A stretch of 64,000 nucleotides of DNA from Bhargavaea sp. CC-171006. GTDB lineage: Bacteria; Bacillota; Bacilli; Bacillales_A; Planococcaceae. Where the stretch lies: assembly GCF_009761675.1 (NCBI RefSeq), contig NZ_QUZH01000004.1, positions 62,001-126,000 on the forward strand, written 5' to 3'. The position numbers and the translations under genes were made by a program. Below the pieces are notes generated by a model. The model was not told the origin of the DNA and did not search any database. It was given only the letters and a program-made list of their open reading frames with translations. The number at the start of each line of letters is the position of its first letter. Positions within the stretch are counted from its first letter, which is position 1. Shown one piece after another: positions 53,347-62,183 of the stretch.

Positions 53347-56025
53347 ATGCCATCCACCCAAGTACAAATTTGGAAGCAGCTAAAAAATATCAGAAAAAAA
53401 CTCGTTAAGAAAGTTACTGTGTCACATGTTAACCAACAAGGAAATGGGCTTGTCTTTCATCTTACTCTGAAAAACTTTTGGACACCGCTAAAAAAAATCT
53501 CCGTAACCGTCTCAGATGGCGTAACGGAAAAGCCGATTCCGTATAAACGAATCAACAACCACCGCCTCACTATTCACGTTCCGGAAGCTTCCCTCAAAGA
53601 CCTTGAAAACAGGTTGAAGGTTCAGTTATTCATTAATGGACACCGGATGTGGATCACCGCCTCAAATGATTTTCCAAAAAGCGGAACCTCCGGTATTTTG
53701 TTGGACGGGAAATACATCGTTACTCGTGTCGATCGTTTCATCCTGCTTTACCGGAAATTTGCGGAACTCAAATTCCATCCCGATCCTTTTCCCATCACCG
53801 GATACGCTTCCGGTTACAGCAGACTTGTCTTGAAAACCGGCAAGCCCCTTTACTCGGACTTACCGGATACGTCCATTCAATTGTACGCATTTCAGAATCA
53901 CAAGCTCAGAATTCTTGACTGTCACCAAACCAGTGACGATTGTATTGAGATCACTGACTTTACAGCCCTGTCTCTAGGAACGTGGAGACTGTTCCTCCAA
54001 AGGCAGGGGCAGCTCTTTCCGCTCGTAACAGATGGGAGCTGGCAGGCTGAGCTTGAATCGTTTAACCATGTGATCACCCTTATGAACCAGAACGGCTATG
54101 CCTGTTTATCCGCGTCCGCCCAAACGTTCAAACCGGATTCCATTTCATTTAAGATGAACAAAGATTCGATTCAACTTACTTTCTCCTCCGGTCCAGCAAT
54201 GGATCATCGATTATTGCAAGTAGAAGATACAAGGACACATGAAGTTTCAGACTATCCCATCAATCAAACGACTGCTGGAAGTTTTGCAACGCTTCCAATC
54301 AAGGAGCTTACCGGCAACTTCTCCATCAAGCGCTTTTTCATTGTCTCTGGTGGAGAGGCGCCAATTAAACGGCAGTTCAGTTTGGAACGCAATTCACTTT
54401 CGGGAGATTTTGCATTTAATGATGTGATTGACTGCCAACTGACCCGCTTTAATTTTTATGTCCATGATGACGGATCCTTAGCCCTGAAAGCCGAGCGACC
54501 TGTCATTCGCAAACGGATTACGGAAATTTCTGAGTTCAAGTTATCCGGATATGCCGGCAAGTTTTTAAAATTCACTGACTGCAAGGCCTATCTTTTATTC
54601 GAAGAACGCGAGTCGCTTCGGTCCATCCGAGTCCCGGTTGACGGAAATTTCGAAGTCGACCTGAAGCAATTGGACCTCCCCTCCCTAAAAAGCAAAAATA
54701 AAACCATCATTGACCTGTACATCGAAATCATTAACAGTGATGGGCAAACGGTCAGAAAAGAAAAAATCAGATACAGCGAATCTGACTACCGCAAAGATCA
54801 TTACTACGACTCGCACTTCCTCCATGATGCGGAAGGAAACATTCACTACTACTTGGTTACGACGACACCCTTTCACAACACTAAAATTGAGACATTCGCC
54901 GTCCCAGCCACCATTGAGTTGAACGATGAAGGCGCATTAAAGGACCGGAACGTCTGGCTGGTCGGTGAACGTACCGACACGGCACAGGACAACGGTCTGG
55001 TCCTGTATCAGTGGTTGCGGGAACATACAGACGTCGAGGCGTATTATGTCCTTGAAAAGGATTCGAAGGATTATAAGAACATCTGTGAGGATCCGAATGT
55101 GCTCGAATTCGGTTCCCAAAAACATTACGATCTATCGTTAAAGGCGGGTGTTCTCCTCGGAACACATGATCTTGAGAATCTTCTTCCATTTAAAACAGCA
55201 AGGGGATTCTTCCACTATGAAGATACGTACAAGGTCTTTCTGCAGCACGGTGTACTGGGCCGTAAGAACGTCGAGTATCATAAGAAGTTTTATGATGTTC
55301 CATTTGATTTGTTTATTGTGAGCAGTGACGAGGAGAAAGAAGAGATTGTCATGGAGGAAATGGGATATGAATATGATGAGGTAGCCGTCACCGGCCTAGC
55401 CCGGTTTGATCGCCTCGTACAGAACGAGCCGCCAAAGGATATTCTTCTCATGCCGACATGGCGCGACTGGATCAACACCGACCAGCAATTCCTCGAAAGC
55501 GAATACTTCAGTACGTATGTCAATCTCATCAATAATCCGGAATTGAACAATCTCCTCCGAGAACATAACGTCCGGCTCAACTTCTACCCTCACTACCGGG
55601 CTCAGGATTTCTTCGAGAGGAATATTGATATTGAAGACAGCCGGGTGAACTTTATCACCTTCGGATCCCGCAAGGTGCAGGACCTGCTTATCGAACATGC
55701 TCTGCTCATCACGGACTACAGTACTGTCAGCTTTGACTTTATCAAGATGAAAAAACCGGTGATCCACTATCACTTCGACGTCGAACGTTTTTTCCGGAAA
55801 GGGATTCTTCGCCCAATTGAAGATACATTCATTGGCCGGATAGCCCAATCAGAACAGGAGATCGTCGACCTGATCAAGGATCGGCTCCTCCACGATTTTG
55901 ATAACTATGAGGTGGATATCACGGGTGTGATTAAATATCCCGATCACCGGAACTGTGAGCGGATCTACCATTCCGTGCTAAAGGGACTGGAACAAAGACC
56001 AGCAGCAACTATTCAACGATACTAA
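53347..56025 (+). CDS. CDP-glycerol glycerophosphotransferase-like protein, second copy (TagF family)
   Basis: An 892-residue protein. The C-terminal 380 residues contain the glycerophosphotransferase domain: WLVGERTDTAQDNG near 537, FLQHGVLG near 631, MPTWRDW near 701 and ITDYSTVSFDF near 787. The N-terminal half is a long region of beta-rich, unrecognised sequence, possibly a substrate- or membrane-interaction module. The ATG at 53347 follows TAGGAGAG; in-frame sequence back to 53137 has no support. It resembles the protein at 47739 only in the transferase domain. Composition is intermediate. It probably adds polyol phosphate to a wall polymer. Confidence 0.87.
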   Translation: MPSTQVQIWKQLKNIRKKLVKKVTVSHVNQQGNGLVFHLTLKNFWTPLKKISVTVSDGVTEKPIPYKRINNHRLTIHVPEASLKDLENRLKVQLFINGHRMWITASNDFPKSGTSGILLDGKYIVTRVDRFILLYRKFAELKFHPDPFPITGYASGYSRLVLKTGKPLYSDLPDTSIQLYAFQNHKLRILDCHQTSDDCIEITDFTALSLGTWRLFLQRQGQLFPLVTDGSWQAELESFNHVITLMNQNGYACLSASAQTFKPDSISFKMNKDSIQLTFSSGPAMDHRLLQVEDTRTHEVSDYPINQTTAGSFATLPIKELTGNFSIKRFFIVSGGEAPIKRQFSLERNSLSGDFAFNDVIDCQLTRFNFYVHDDGSLALKAERPVIRKRITEISEFKLSGYAGKFLKFTDCKAYLLFEERESLRSIRVPVDGNFEVDLKQLDLPSLKSKNKTIIDLYIEIINSDGQTVRKEKIRYSESDYRKDHYYDSHFLHDAEGNIHYYLVTTTPFHNTKIETFAVPATIELNDEGALKDRNVWLVGERTDTAQDNGLVLYQWLREHTDVEAYYVLEKDSKDYKNICEDPNVLEFGSQKHYDLSLKAGVLLGTHDLENLLPFKTARGFFHYEDTYKVFLQHGVLGRKNVEYHKKFYDVPFDLFIVSSDEEKEEIVMEEMGYEYDEVAVTGLARFDRLVQNEPPKDILLMPTWRDWINTDQQFLESEYFSTYVNLINNPELNNLLREHNVRLNFYPHYRAQDFFERNIDIEDSRVNFITFGSRKVQDLLIEHALLITDYSTVSFDFIKMKKPVIHYHFDVERFFRKGILRPIEDTFIGRIAQSEQEIVDLIKDRLLHDFDNYEVDITGVIKYPDHRNCERIYHSVLKGLEQRPAATIQRY

Positions 56026-56031
56026 AACTGA

Positions 56032-56080
56032 AACCCGAACCTCGGACTCTGAAAAAGTCCCGGTTCGGGTTCTTTGTGCT
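56032..56080. terminator. Bidirectional terminator after the second TagF-like gene
   Basis: AACCCGAACC (56032-56041) with GGTTCGGGTT (56062-56071), inner GGACT/AGTCC, then TCTTTG; the opposite strand ends in TTTCAGTTTTAG. Confidence 0.8.
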
Positions 56081-56110
56081 TATGAACGGTGGAAACGGAG
56101 GAGAATTAAA

Positions 56111-57460
56111 TCATTTCACCTTTTTGGAAACAGTCTTTGTGTTTTTCGCTTTATCCGAAGCGGAAATTGTTACGGTTGTATTTTTCTTTTGAGCCTTGAT
56201 AGTAATCTTAAATTCACCCTTGGTATTTGCGGTGCCGGAGCCCAATGTGGTCTTGCCGACCTTTACCGTTACCTTCGCCCCTGCTTCCGTTTTTCCGGCA
56301 ACTGATTTGTTGCCGGAATAGATGTCTTTGACCGTCAAGGATGGAGCGGTTTTATCCACTACTGTCTTCGTACTCGCTTTGCTGACATTGCCGGCAGAGT
56401 CCTTTGCAGTAAAGGTTAACTTCGTGCCTGCTTTGACGGGTTTGATGCTGAGCTTGAAATTTCCTGACTTGTCGGCCTTCGGCGTGCCTAAGGTCGTTTT
56501 GCCGTTTTTGACAGTGACCGTGGCATTGGCTTCCGTCTTGCCCGATACGGTTTTGTCATTGTCATCGACAGCATTGACCTTTGGAGATGCAGGGGCCGTT
56601 TTATCTGCTACTGTGATGGTCGTCGGTTTGCTTTCATAGCCATCCTGATCTGTCGCCGTTGCCTTTATTTTTGTTCCGGCTTTTATTGGCTTGATGTTGA
56701 TCTTGAAGTTACCCTTACTATCCACTTTTTGAGACCCCAGCATTGTTTTTCCGTTATAAATTTTGACGGTGGAGCCTTTTTCCGATTTACCCGTGATCAC
56801 TTTATCATTGTCATCAATGGCATTTACCTTAGGGGCATCAATAACATCCAACATCCCTGCCATCATAAAGTAGTACTCTCCCCATCGCTCCCCGTAATAG
56901 TCGAAAGCTAGGATATAATAATCACCCTTCTTTACGGGGACAACCTGATAGGAGAGACCATCCTCATATTCATAAAGTTCCGGTTCAATAAAATTATAGT
57001 TACTGTCCACAACCCCATAAATCAACTCATTGACGGGAAACTCAAACTCATCTGTTAACCCCATGACGATCAGGTACTCCTCAGCAGTGGTCACCTTTAC
57101 CTTGAAAATATCAAGATCACCGTAGTCCATATTCGCTACCATTAATGATAATAGCGGGAGATTATCTGCCAGGTAAAAATCGTCATTGGGTTCGACTTCA
57201 TAAAAAACATCATCTTCAGCAGCCTTTTCGATCACGGAGCGGCCAGATTCCTGATTGAATCGATTCTTGGTGTTGAATTGGTTTAGGTTGAAAGGCTTTA
57301 AATTAATCTTATCCAGCAACTCCTGGTTCGGTTTCACCTCTCCAGGCAACTGGATCTTTTCTTTTAACTCTTCTGGCGACTCCGCGTAAGCACTCGCCCC
57401 AAACATACTCGTCATCAATAACGCGGTTGCCATGACACTGGCCATCTTCTTCCCCACCAT
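56111..57460 (-). CDS. Secreted protein with Ig-like repeats
   Basis: A 449-residue exported protein: Sec signal (MVGKKMASV to SAYA-ES), a spacer, a beta-rich region with the EPNDDFYLAD motif and Asp-rich loops (about 90-210, resembling bacterial pre-peptidase C-terminal domains), then three copies of an about 80-residue Ig-like domain (about 213-449). Each copy has the pattern V-D-K---GK-E---TV---GK--LG------G-F---I. No catalytic site or wall-sorting LPXTG is seen. It is lysine-rich at the C-terminus, so charge-mediated wall binding is possible. The ATG at 57460 is 9 nt after an AGAGG site; a TTG at 57469 is possible. Confidence 0.78.
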   Translation of the reverse strand: MVGKKMASVMATALLMTSMFGASAYAESPEELKEKIQLPGEVKPNQELLDKINLKPFNLNQFNTKNRFNQESGRSVIEKAAEDDVFYEVEPNDDFYLADNLPLLSLMVANMDYGDLDIFKVKVTTAEEYLIVMGLTDEFEFPVNELIYGVVDSNYNFIEPELYEYEDGLSYQVVPVKKGDYYILAFDYYGERWGEYYFMMAGMLDVIDAPKVNAIDDNDKVITGKSEKGSTVKIYNGKTMLGSQKVDSKGNFKINIKPIKAGTKIKATATDQDGYESKPTTITVADKTAPASPKVNAVDDNDKTVSGKTEANATVTVKNGKTTLGTPKADKSGNFKLSIKPVKAGTKLTFTAKDSAGNVSKASTKTVVDKTAPSLTVKDIYSGNKSVAGKTEAGAKVTVKVGKTTLGSGTANTKGEFKITIKAQKKNTTVTISASDKAKNTKTVSKKVK

Positions 57461-57787
57461 TTTCAACACCCTCTCCGATTTGCATATGATATTTTCCCCA
57501 GAGTATAAATATATTTTTGGCAGCCCGCTATTATACCTACACTAATGATGAATCATAAAAAACCTTTCAAAGAAACAGAGACTCTGATGGGAGCAAATCA
57601 TCAGCAACTTACCCCGGACCGCAGACCCATAACTGGAAGCACGCTGCACTGGCAGCACTTTGAAGAATACAAAAACATCCTAAAGAGCGTTGAGTATACA
57701 CAAAGAGTGCACATATCTTTCCAACGCCTTATTAGGATGTTAAAAGATGATTTTTCCGGGTGAGGGATCAGGCCCACCCAGATTCTT
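57461..57787. other. Intergenic region with a long hairpin, no credible gene
   Basis: About 325 bp. A 72-codon open frame starts at 57545 but has no ribosome binding site and no recognisable content. The main feature is an inverted repeat: AACATCCTAA-GCGTTG (57674-57692) with CAACGC-TTAGGATGTT (57722-57741), about 16 paired bases around a 29-nt loop. It is followed by TTTTTCC 10 bp on. Confidence 0.55.
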
Positions 57788-58666
57788 TTACTCAGTCAGT
57801 TGTAATCTCCTCATCGTTTCTTCGCGTCCGGGCATTCCGCCTTGGGCGCCAAACTTTTCGACAGACAGTGACGCCGCCGCATTCGCGAAGCGGATGGCGT
57901 CTGCCATCGGCATCTTTTCCGCCATAGCAACTGCGAGCGCACCGTTGAACGTGTCACCGGCACCGGTCGTGTCGACCGCATTTACCCGGATGCCGGGCAC
58001 TCTGACATGCCGTTCACCGTCATAATACCGGGCACCGTCCCGGCCAAGTGTGACGATGAGCCGGTTCGGATGTGCTTCCAACGCTTGTTCCCACTTGTCG
58101 CCAAACATCATGGCCGCTTCGCTCTCATTCGGCGTGAGAATGGGCTCGTATTTGAGGAATTCCTCGCTGAAGCCGTCTGACGGCGCGGGATTCAGGATAA
58201 CGGGAACGTGGTTCTTGTGAGCGATTTCGATTGTACGGAGTACGGATGGAATCGGAATCTCCAATTGCATCACGATAAGATCGCTGGAAGCAATGGCCTG
58301 TTCGCAGTTATCGATGTCCTCATGCGTCAGTTCATGATTGGCGCCCGGGACCACAATGATCCGGTTATCCCCTTCAGAGAGGAGAATATTTGCTATGCCG
58401 CTTGGGCCTTCCACACGTTTTACACCGCTGACATCAACGCCCTTGTTTTTCAGATTTGCAGTGAGTTCATCCCCGAACGGATCGGTGCCGACCGCGCCAA
58501 TCATCCCGACTTGTCCTCCAAGGCGCGCGGCCGCCACCGCCTGATTGGCCCCCTTGCCGCCTGGAACCGTCGCATGCAGATTGCCGAGGACGGTCTCTCC
58601 CTGTTTAGGAAATCGCTCCGTCCCCACTACAAGATCCATATTGATGCTGCCGACTACTGTAATCAT
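57788..58666 (-). CDS. rbsK: Ribokinase
   Basis: PfkB-family sugar kinase that phosphorylates D-ribose. The 292-residue length fits. Motifs are GSINMDLV near 6-13 and VPGGKGANQAVAAARLGG near 34-51 (PfkB motif 1), and the catalytic base in DTTGAGDTFNGAL near 232-244. No rbs transport genes are adjacent, so it is a stand-alone copy. GAAGGTG precedes the ATG. Confidence 0.92.
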   Translation of the reverse strand: MITVVGSINMDLVVGTERFPKQGETVLGNLHATVPGGKGANQAVAAARLGGQVGMIGAVGTDPFGDELTANLKNKGVDVSGVKRVEGPSGIANILLSEGDNRIIVVPGANHELTHEDIDNCEQAIASSDLIVMQLEIPIPSVLRTIEIAHKNHVPVILNPAPSDGFSEEFLKYEPILTPNESEAAMMFGDKWEQALEAHPNRLIVTLGRDGARYYDGERHVRVPGIRVNAVDTTGAGDTFNGALAVAMAEKMPMADAIRFANAAASLSVEKFGAQGGMPGREETMRRLQLTE

Positions 58667-58773
58667 GATGACACCTTCTCATATCTACTTTTTCTTAGCG
58701 TACCAGAGCGGAAGCCCGGTTGAAATAGCTGTGCGGGGCGAAAAATACAAGCGCGAACCGCACGAAACAGCGA

Positions 58774-58800
58774 AGCGGCTGCAAATGATCTGCAGCCGCT
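58774..58800 (-). terminator. Possible terminator of the STAS gene
   Basis: Perfect 10-bp stem AGCGGCTGCA (58774-58783) with TGCAGCCGCT (58791-58800), just after the stop at 58810. The trailing T tract is short and interrupted, so efficiency is doubtful. Confidence 0.5.
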
Positions 58801-58809
58801 CCATCACTC

Positions 58810-59172
58810 CTATTCCTCTCCCAGCCACTCCCACGCCGCTTCGTATTCACCCGGGCTGAAATGCCTCGTCTTCAGCCTGGCGATTTCGCCCATTCCGAGT
58901 CCCTGGGCAAACTGCAGCCAGTTCTGCTCGCTCATGAGGGCAACCTTAGTGAAGGCCTTCAGGCGTTTCATATCGAATTGGACGCCTCTGAGCGCATCGG
59001 GGATGGAAGCGAGGTCGACCGTACCGACTTCCGCAAAGATTTTAAACTTGCCTTCTTCTTCGTATTTCCTTGAAATTACTTCGTTCAGCTTTAATGCATC
59101 TTCCTTGGTAAGAGTTCCGTCGAACTTCAGCGAGATGGTCCGCTCGTCCTGGCTTGGTGTGAACGTCAGCAC
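58810..59172 (-). CDS. SpoIIAA-like STAS-fold protein
   Basis: A 120-residue single-domain protein of the SpoIIAA-like/STAS class, with LKFDGTLTKEDALKLNEVI near 15-33 and the ALRGVQFDMKRLKAFTKVALMS region. Such proteins are small cytosolic modules of unclear role. Start GTG at 59172 is supported by GGAGGAG. Not in an operon with known sporulation genes. Confidence 0.75.
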   Translation of the reverse strand: MLTFTPSQDERTISLKFDGTLTKEDALKLNEVISRKYEEEGKFKIFAEVGTVDLASIPDALRGVQFDMKRLKAFTKVALMSEQNWLQFAQGLGMGEIARLKTRHFSPGEYEAAWEWLGEE

Positions 59173-59258
59173 TTGATCTCCTCCAGATTTGTCCGTTTTC
59201 CCTTTTCTTCCCTTCCTTCCTTTCCGCTAACCCGTTCCAGAAAAACGAGGCAAAAGAA

Positions 59259-59283
59259 AAACGCCGGCGGGATGCCGGCGTTT
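59259..59283 (-). terminator. Terminator of the ywrABD-like cluster
   Basis: AAACGCCGGC (59259-59268) with GCCGGCGTTT (59274-59283), followed on the minus strand by TTTCTTTTGCC. It lies 15 bp after the GGT stop. Confidence 0.85.
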
Positions 59284-59297
59284 ACTCATTCATTCAA

Positions 59298-60920
59298 TTA
59301 CCAGACCGCAATGGAGCCGTCCGTCCGGGATTCCGTGCCGGCTTCGAGCACGCCGGTTTCCGGATTGCGCCAGATGATCTGGCCGCGGCCAAAGCCGCCG
59401 GAGTCTGTCGCGATCTGGATATCGTGGCCTTTCCGCTGGAGGGCCTGTGCCAGGTGGAGCGGGAAGTCCGGTTCCACCTGGACGGTCTTGCCGCCGACCC
59501 ATTGCCAGCGCGGCTGATCAAGCGCGGCTTGCGGGTTCAGCCCGAAGTCGACCGTATTGGAGACAACCTGGAAGTGGCCCTGTGGCTGCATATAGCCTCC
59601 CATGACGCCGAACGGCCCGACCGCTTCTCCGTCCTTCGTGAGGAAGCCGGGAATGATCGTGTGATATGTCTTCTTGCCCGGTTTCAGATAGTTCGGGTGT
59701 TCCGGCTCAAGCGAGAAATCCGCGCCGCGGTTCTGGAGCGCGATGCCGGTGCCTGGCACGACGATCCCGGATCCGAAGCCCATATAGTTGGATTGGATAA
59801 AGGACACCATGTTGCCTTCCTCGTCTGCCACTGCAAGATAGACCGTGCCACCCTTCGGCAGCTCGTATGGCTCAGGATCGATCGCCCGTTCTCCAATGAC
59901 GGCAGCCCGCTTTTCCGCATATTCGGGCGACAGCAGATGCGCCGCTTCGACCGGCATATCGTCAGGCTGGGTGATGAATGTCTTGCCGTCGGTGAATGCC
60001 AGCTTCATCGCCTCGATCTGGTGGTGGAGCGTCTCCGCGTCCCCGTAAACCGGCAGATGGCCGCCTGCCGAGTGGATGTTCATCGCCATGAGAGCGACCA
60101 TTCCTTGGCCGTTCGGCGGAATCTCCCAGACGTCGTAGCCGCGATAGTCGGCAGATACCGGTTCGACCCATTCAGGCTGATAGGCCGCGAGATCTTCCTT
60201 GCTCAGGAAACCGCCGTGGGCCTGCACCGCATCGGCAATCTGTTTCGCGAGCGGGCCTTCGTAGAACGCCCGTCCTTCTGTTTCCCCGATCTGGCGGAGT
60301 GTGTCGGCATGCCCGGGGGAACGCCACATCTCGCCGGTCTTTGGCGGCCGGCCGTCAGGGGCAAATGTGTCAAACCATGCCTCGAAGGCTTTCCGCTCTT
60401 CTTCACTGCCTTCCGAAAGGTTCTTGAACTTGTTGTAGGCCACTTCCCAATACTTGCCGAGGATCGGCGTGAGCGGATAGCCTTCCTCCGCCAGCCGCAC
60501 AGCGGGCTCGAGCGTCTCCGAAAGGCTCAGCTTTCCGAACTTGCGGGACACTTCCGCCCATGCGGAAGGCGCGCCGGGAACGGTCACCGGGACGGCGCCG
60601 AACACCGGCATCTTTTCGTGCCCGAGCGCCTTCACTTTTTCCGCGGTTGCTGCCAGTGCCGACGGGCCGGAGGCGTTGAGCCCGTGGAGCTTGCCTTCCG
60701 TCCAGATCAGTGCGAACGCATCTCCGCCGATGCCATTGCTCGTCGGCTCGACGACGGTCAGTGCCGCTGCCGTGGCGATAGCGGCGTCGATGGCATTGCC
60801 TCCACGACGCATGATTTCAATACCGGCCTGTGCCGCAAGCGGCTGGCTTGTCGCCACCACACCGTTTTTCGCGAATACCGTATGCCTTTGTGAACTGAAC
60901 GGATGATACAAGTAATCCAT
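59298..60920 (-). CDS. ywrD: Gamma-glutamyltransferase family protein, YwrD-like
   Basis: A 540-residue Ntn-hydrolase of the GGT family without a signal peptide, so it is probably cytosolic. The nucleophile Thr is in KGGTVYLAVAD; other motifs are NAIDAAIATA, NGIGGDAFALI and GVMGGYMQPQGH. It lacks the long extracellular precursor features of the GGT at 41268. The neighbours are two short chromate-transporter genes, reproducing the ywrA-ywrB-ywrD association of B. subtilis, where the substrate of YwrD is not settled. Confidence 0.88.
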   Translation of the reverse strand: MDYLYHPFSSQRHTVFAKNGVVATSQPLAAQAGIEIMRRGGNAIDAAIATAAALTVVEPTSNGIGGDAFALIWTEGKLHGLNASGPSALAATAEKVKALGHEKMPVFGAVPVTVPGAPSAWAEVSRKFGKLSLSETLEPAVRLAEEGYPLTPILGKYWEVAYNKFKNLSEGSEEERKAFEAWFDTFAPDGRPPKTGEMWRSPGHADTLRQIGETEGRAFYEGPLAKQIADAVQAHGGFLSKEDLAAYQPEWVEPVSADYRGYDVWEIPPNGQGMVALMAMNIHSAGGHLPVYGDAETLHHQIEAMKLAFTDGKTFITQPDDMPVEAAHLLSPEYAEKRAAVIGERAIDPEPYELPKGGTVYLAVADEEGNMVSFIQSNYMGFGSGIVVPGTGIALQNRGADFSLEPEHPNYLKPGKKTYHTIIPGFLTKDGEAVGPFGVMGGYMQPQGHFQVVSNTVDFGLNPQAALDQPRWQWVGGKTVQVEPDFPLHLAQALQRKGHDIQIATDSGGFGRGQIIWRNPETGVLEAGTESRTDGSIAVW

Positions 60921-60956
60921 GATGAATCATTTCCCCCTTCTTAGTATGTAGTTGGA

Positions 60957-61493
60957 TCAGCCACCGAGGAAGATGGAGCCATAGATGAGCGCTCCGAGGA
61001 CGACCCATGTCGGGCTGACTTTGCGGACCTCGAGCAGGATGTAACCTGCCACGATCAGGACGAGTGTGTGGATCCAGCCCGACCCGGTGAACGAATCGAA
61101 GAAGAAATCATAGGTCATCACGCCGAGGAGCACGGCAATCGTCGGCCGGACCACTTTTGTCAGCCTTTTGACCTGCGGCGCGTCCTTGTGCCGCATTAGG
61201 ATTCCGAGAAGCACGACCATGAGAATCAGTGACGGTGCCACCGTCGCGAACAGTGCGATGAAAGCTCCCGGGATTCCGGCGACGTCATAGCCGATGTACG
61301 CGGCCATCTTCGTCGCAATCGGACCGGGCAGCCCGTTGCCGAGCGCTACGATCTCACTGAATTCCCCGTTCGACATCCAGCCATACCGGTCAACCACCTC
61401 GTGCTGGAGAAGCGGAATCGTCGCAGGACCGCCCCCGTAACCCAGAAGATTGGACGTAAAGTGCGCCCAGAACACTTGCCAGTAAAGAATCAT
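60957..61493 (-). CDS. ywrB: Half-size chromate transporter (CHR family), second subunit
   Basis: A 178-residue membrane protein with about five segments. It carries the CHR signature GYGGGPATIPLLQHEVV near 20-36 and ALGNGLPGPIATKMAAYIGY near 53-72. Short CHR proteins act as heterodimer pairs. The ATG overlaps the upstream gene stop; GGGAGGTGC precedes it. Function as chromate (or sulfate-like anion) exporter is by family only. Confidence 0.86.
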   Translation of the reverse strand: MILYWQVFWAHFTSNLLGYGGGPATIPLLQHEVVDRYGWMSNGEFSEIVALGNGLPGPIATKMAAYIGYDVAGIPGAFIALFATVAPSLILMVVLLGILMRHKDAPQVKRLTKVVRPTIAVLLGVMTYDFFFDSFTGSGWIHTLVLIVAGYILLEVRKVSPTWVVLGALIYGSIFLGG

Positions 61494-62035
61494 GACGCAC
61501 CTCCCTTCTTCCGCCACGGGATGAAGGCGGACAGGATCAGGACGGCGATGATGATCGCCGGATGGACACCCGCGAATTCAGTGAGTGCAAGGCTTGCCAC
61601 AACTAGAACGGCTGTCAGCGGCCAGCCTAGGCCCACTCCGGCTTTTTTCAGGAAGTCGATCGCAAGGACACCGATCATGACGCCGGCGATCGGAATGACC
61701 CCTCTTGCCATTCCCTGCACCCACGGCTTGTCTTTGAACGCATTAAGCAGTGTCAGCAGGATCACCATCAAGAAAGCGGTCGGCAGGACTGTGGCGGCCA
61801 GGCTCGACAGCATTCCAGGCCATCGGTTGAGCCGCCAGCCGATGTATCCCGACAGTTTTGTGTTGACCGGACCCGGCAACGTGTTCGCCAAGGCAAGGAT
61901 GTCCGAGAATTCATCATCGTCCATCCACTTATATCGGTCGACAATTTCCCGTTTCATAAGCGGGATGGCGGAAAGTCCGCCACCGTAACCGAGCATCCCG
62001 GCCCGGAAAAATGCGATGAACAGATCTTTATTCAT
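61490..62035 (-). CDS. ywrA: Half-size chromate transporter (CHR family), first subunit
   Basis: Partner of the preceding short CHR protein, about 181 residues. The signature GYGGGLSAIPLMKREIV near 14-30 and LANTLPGPVNTKLSGYIGW near 47-65 are present. The start is uncertain: ATG 62035 is taken because it gives the usual family N-terminus, but TTG 62059 and ATG 62044 are in frame and no strong ribosome binding site decides. The stop overlaps the next gene start by four bases. Confidence 0.82.
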   Translation of the reverse strand: MNKDLFIAFFRAGMLGYGGGLSAIPLMKREIVDRYKWMDDDEFSDILALANTLPGPVNTKLSGYIGWRLNRWPGMLSSLAATVLPTAFLMVILLTLLNAFKDKPWVQGMARGVIPIAGVMIGVLAIDFLKKAGVGLGWPLTAVLVVASLALTEFAGVHPAIIIAVLILSAFIPWRKKGGAS

Positions 62036-62183
62036 ATGCAGCATCAACTCATTTCTCAAAACTAGTATTTAGTATAACGAAAAATCAGAGCAATCGGAAC
62101 ATGATCGTGTCGAATTATGCGGACATGTCCTCCTGCTCACCTTCATAAGATGGCAAATAGCCTGAAGCAAAGGAGCAATCGAA

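Noticed and set aside
57545-57763. 72-residue protein
   Set aside because: No ribosome binding site, no recognisable family, and it spans the inverted repeat.
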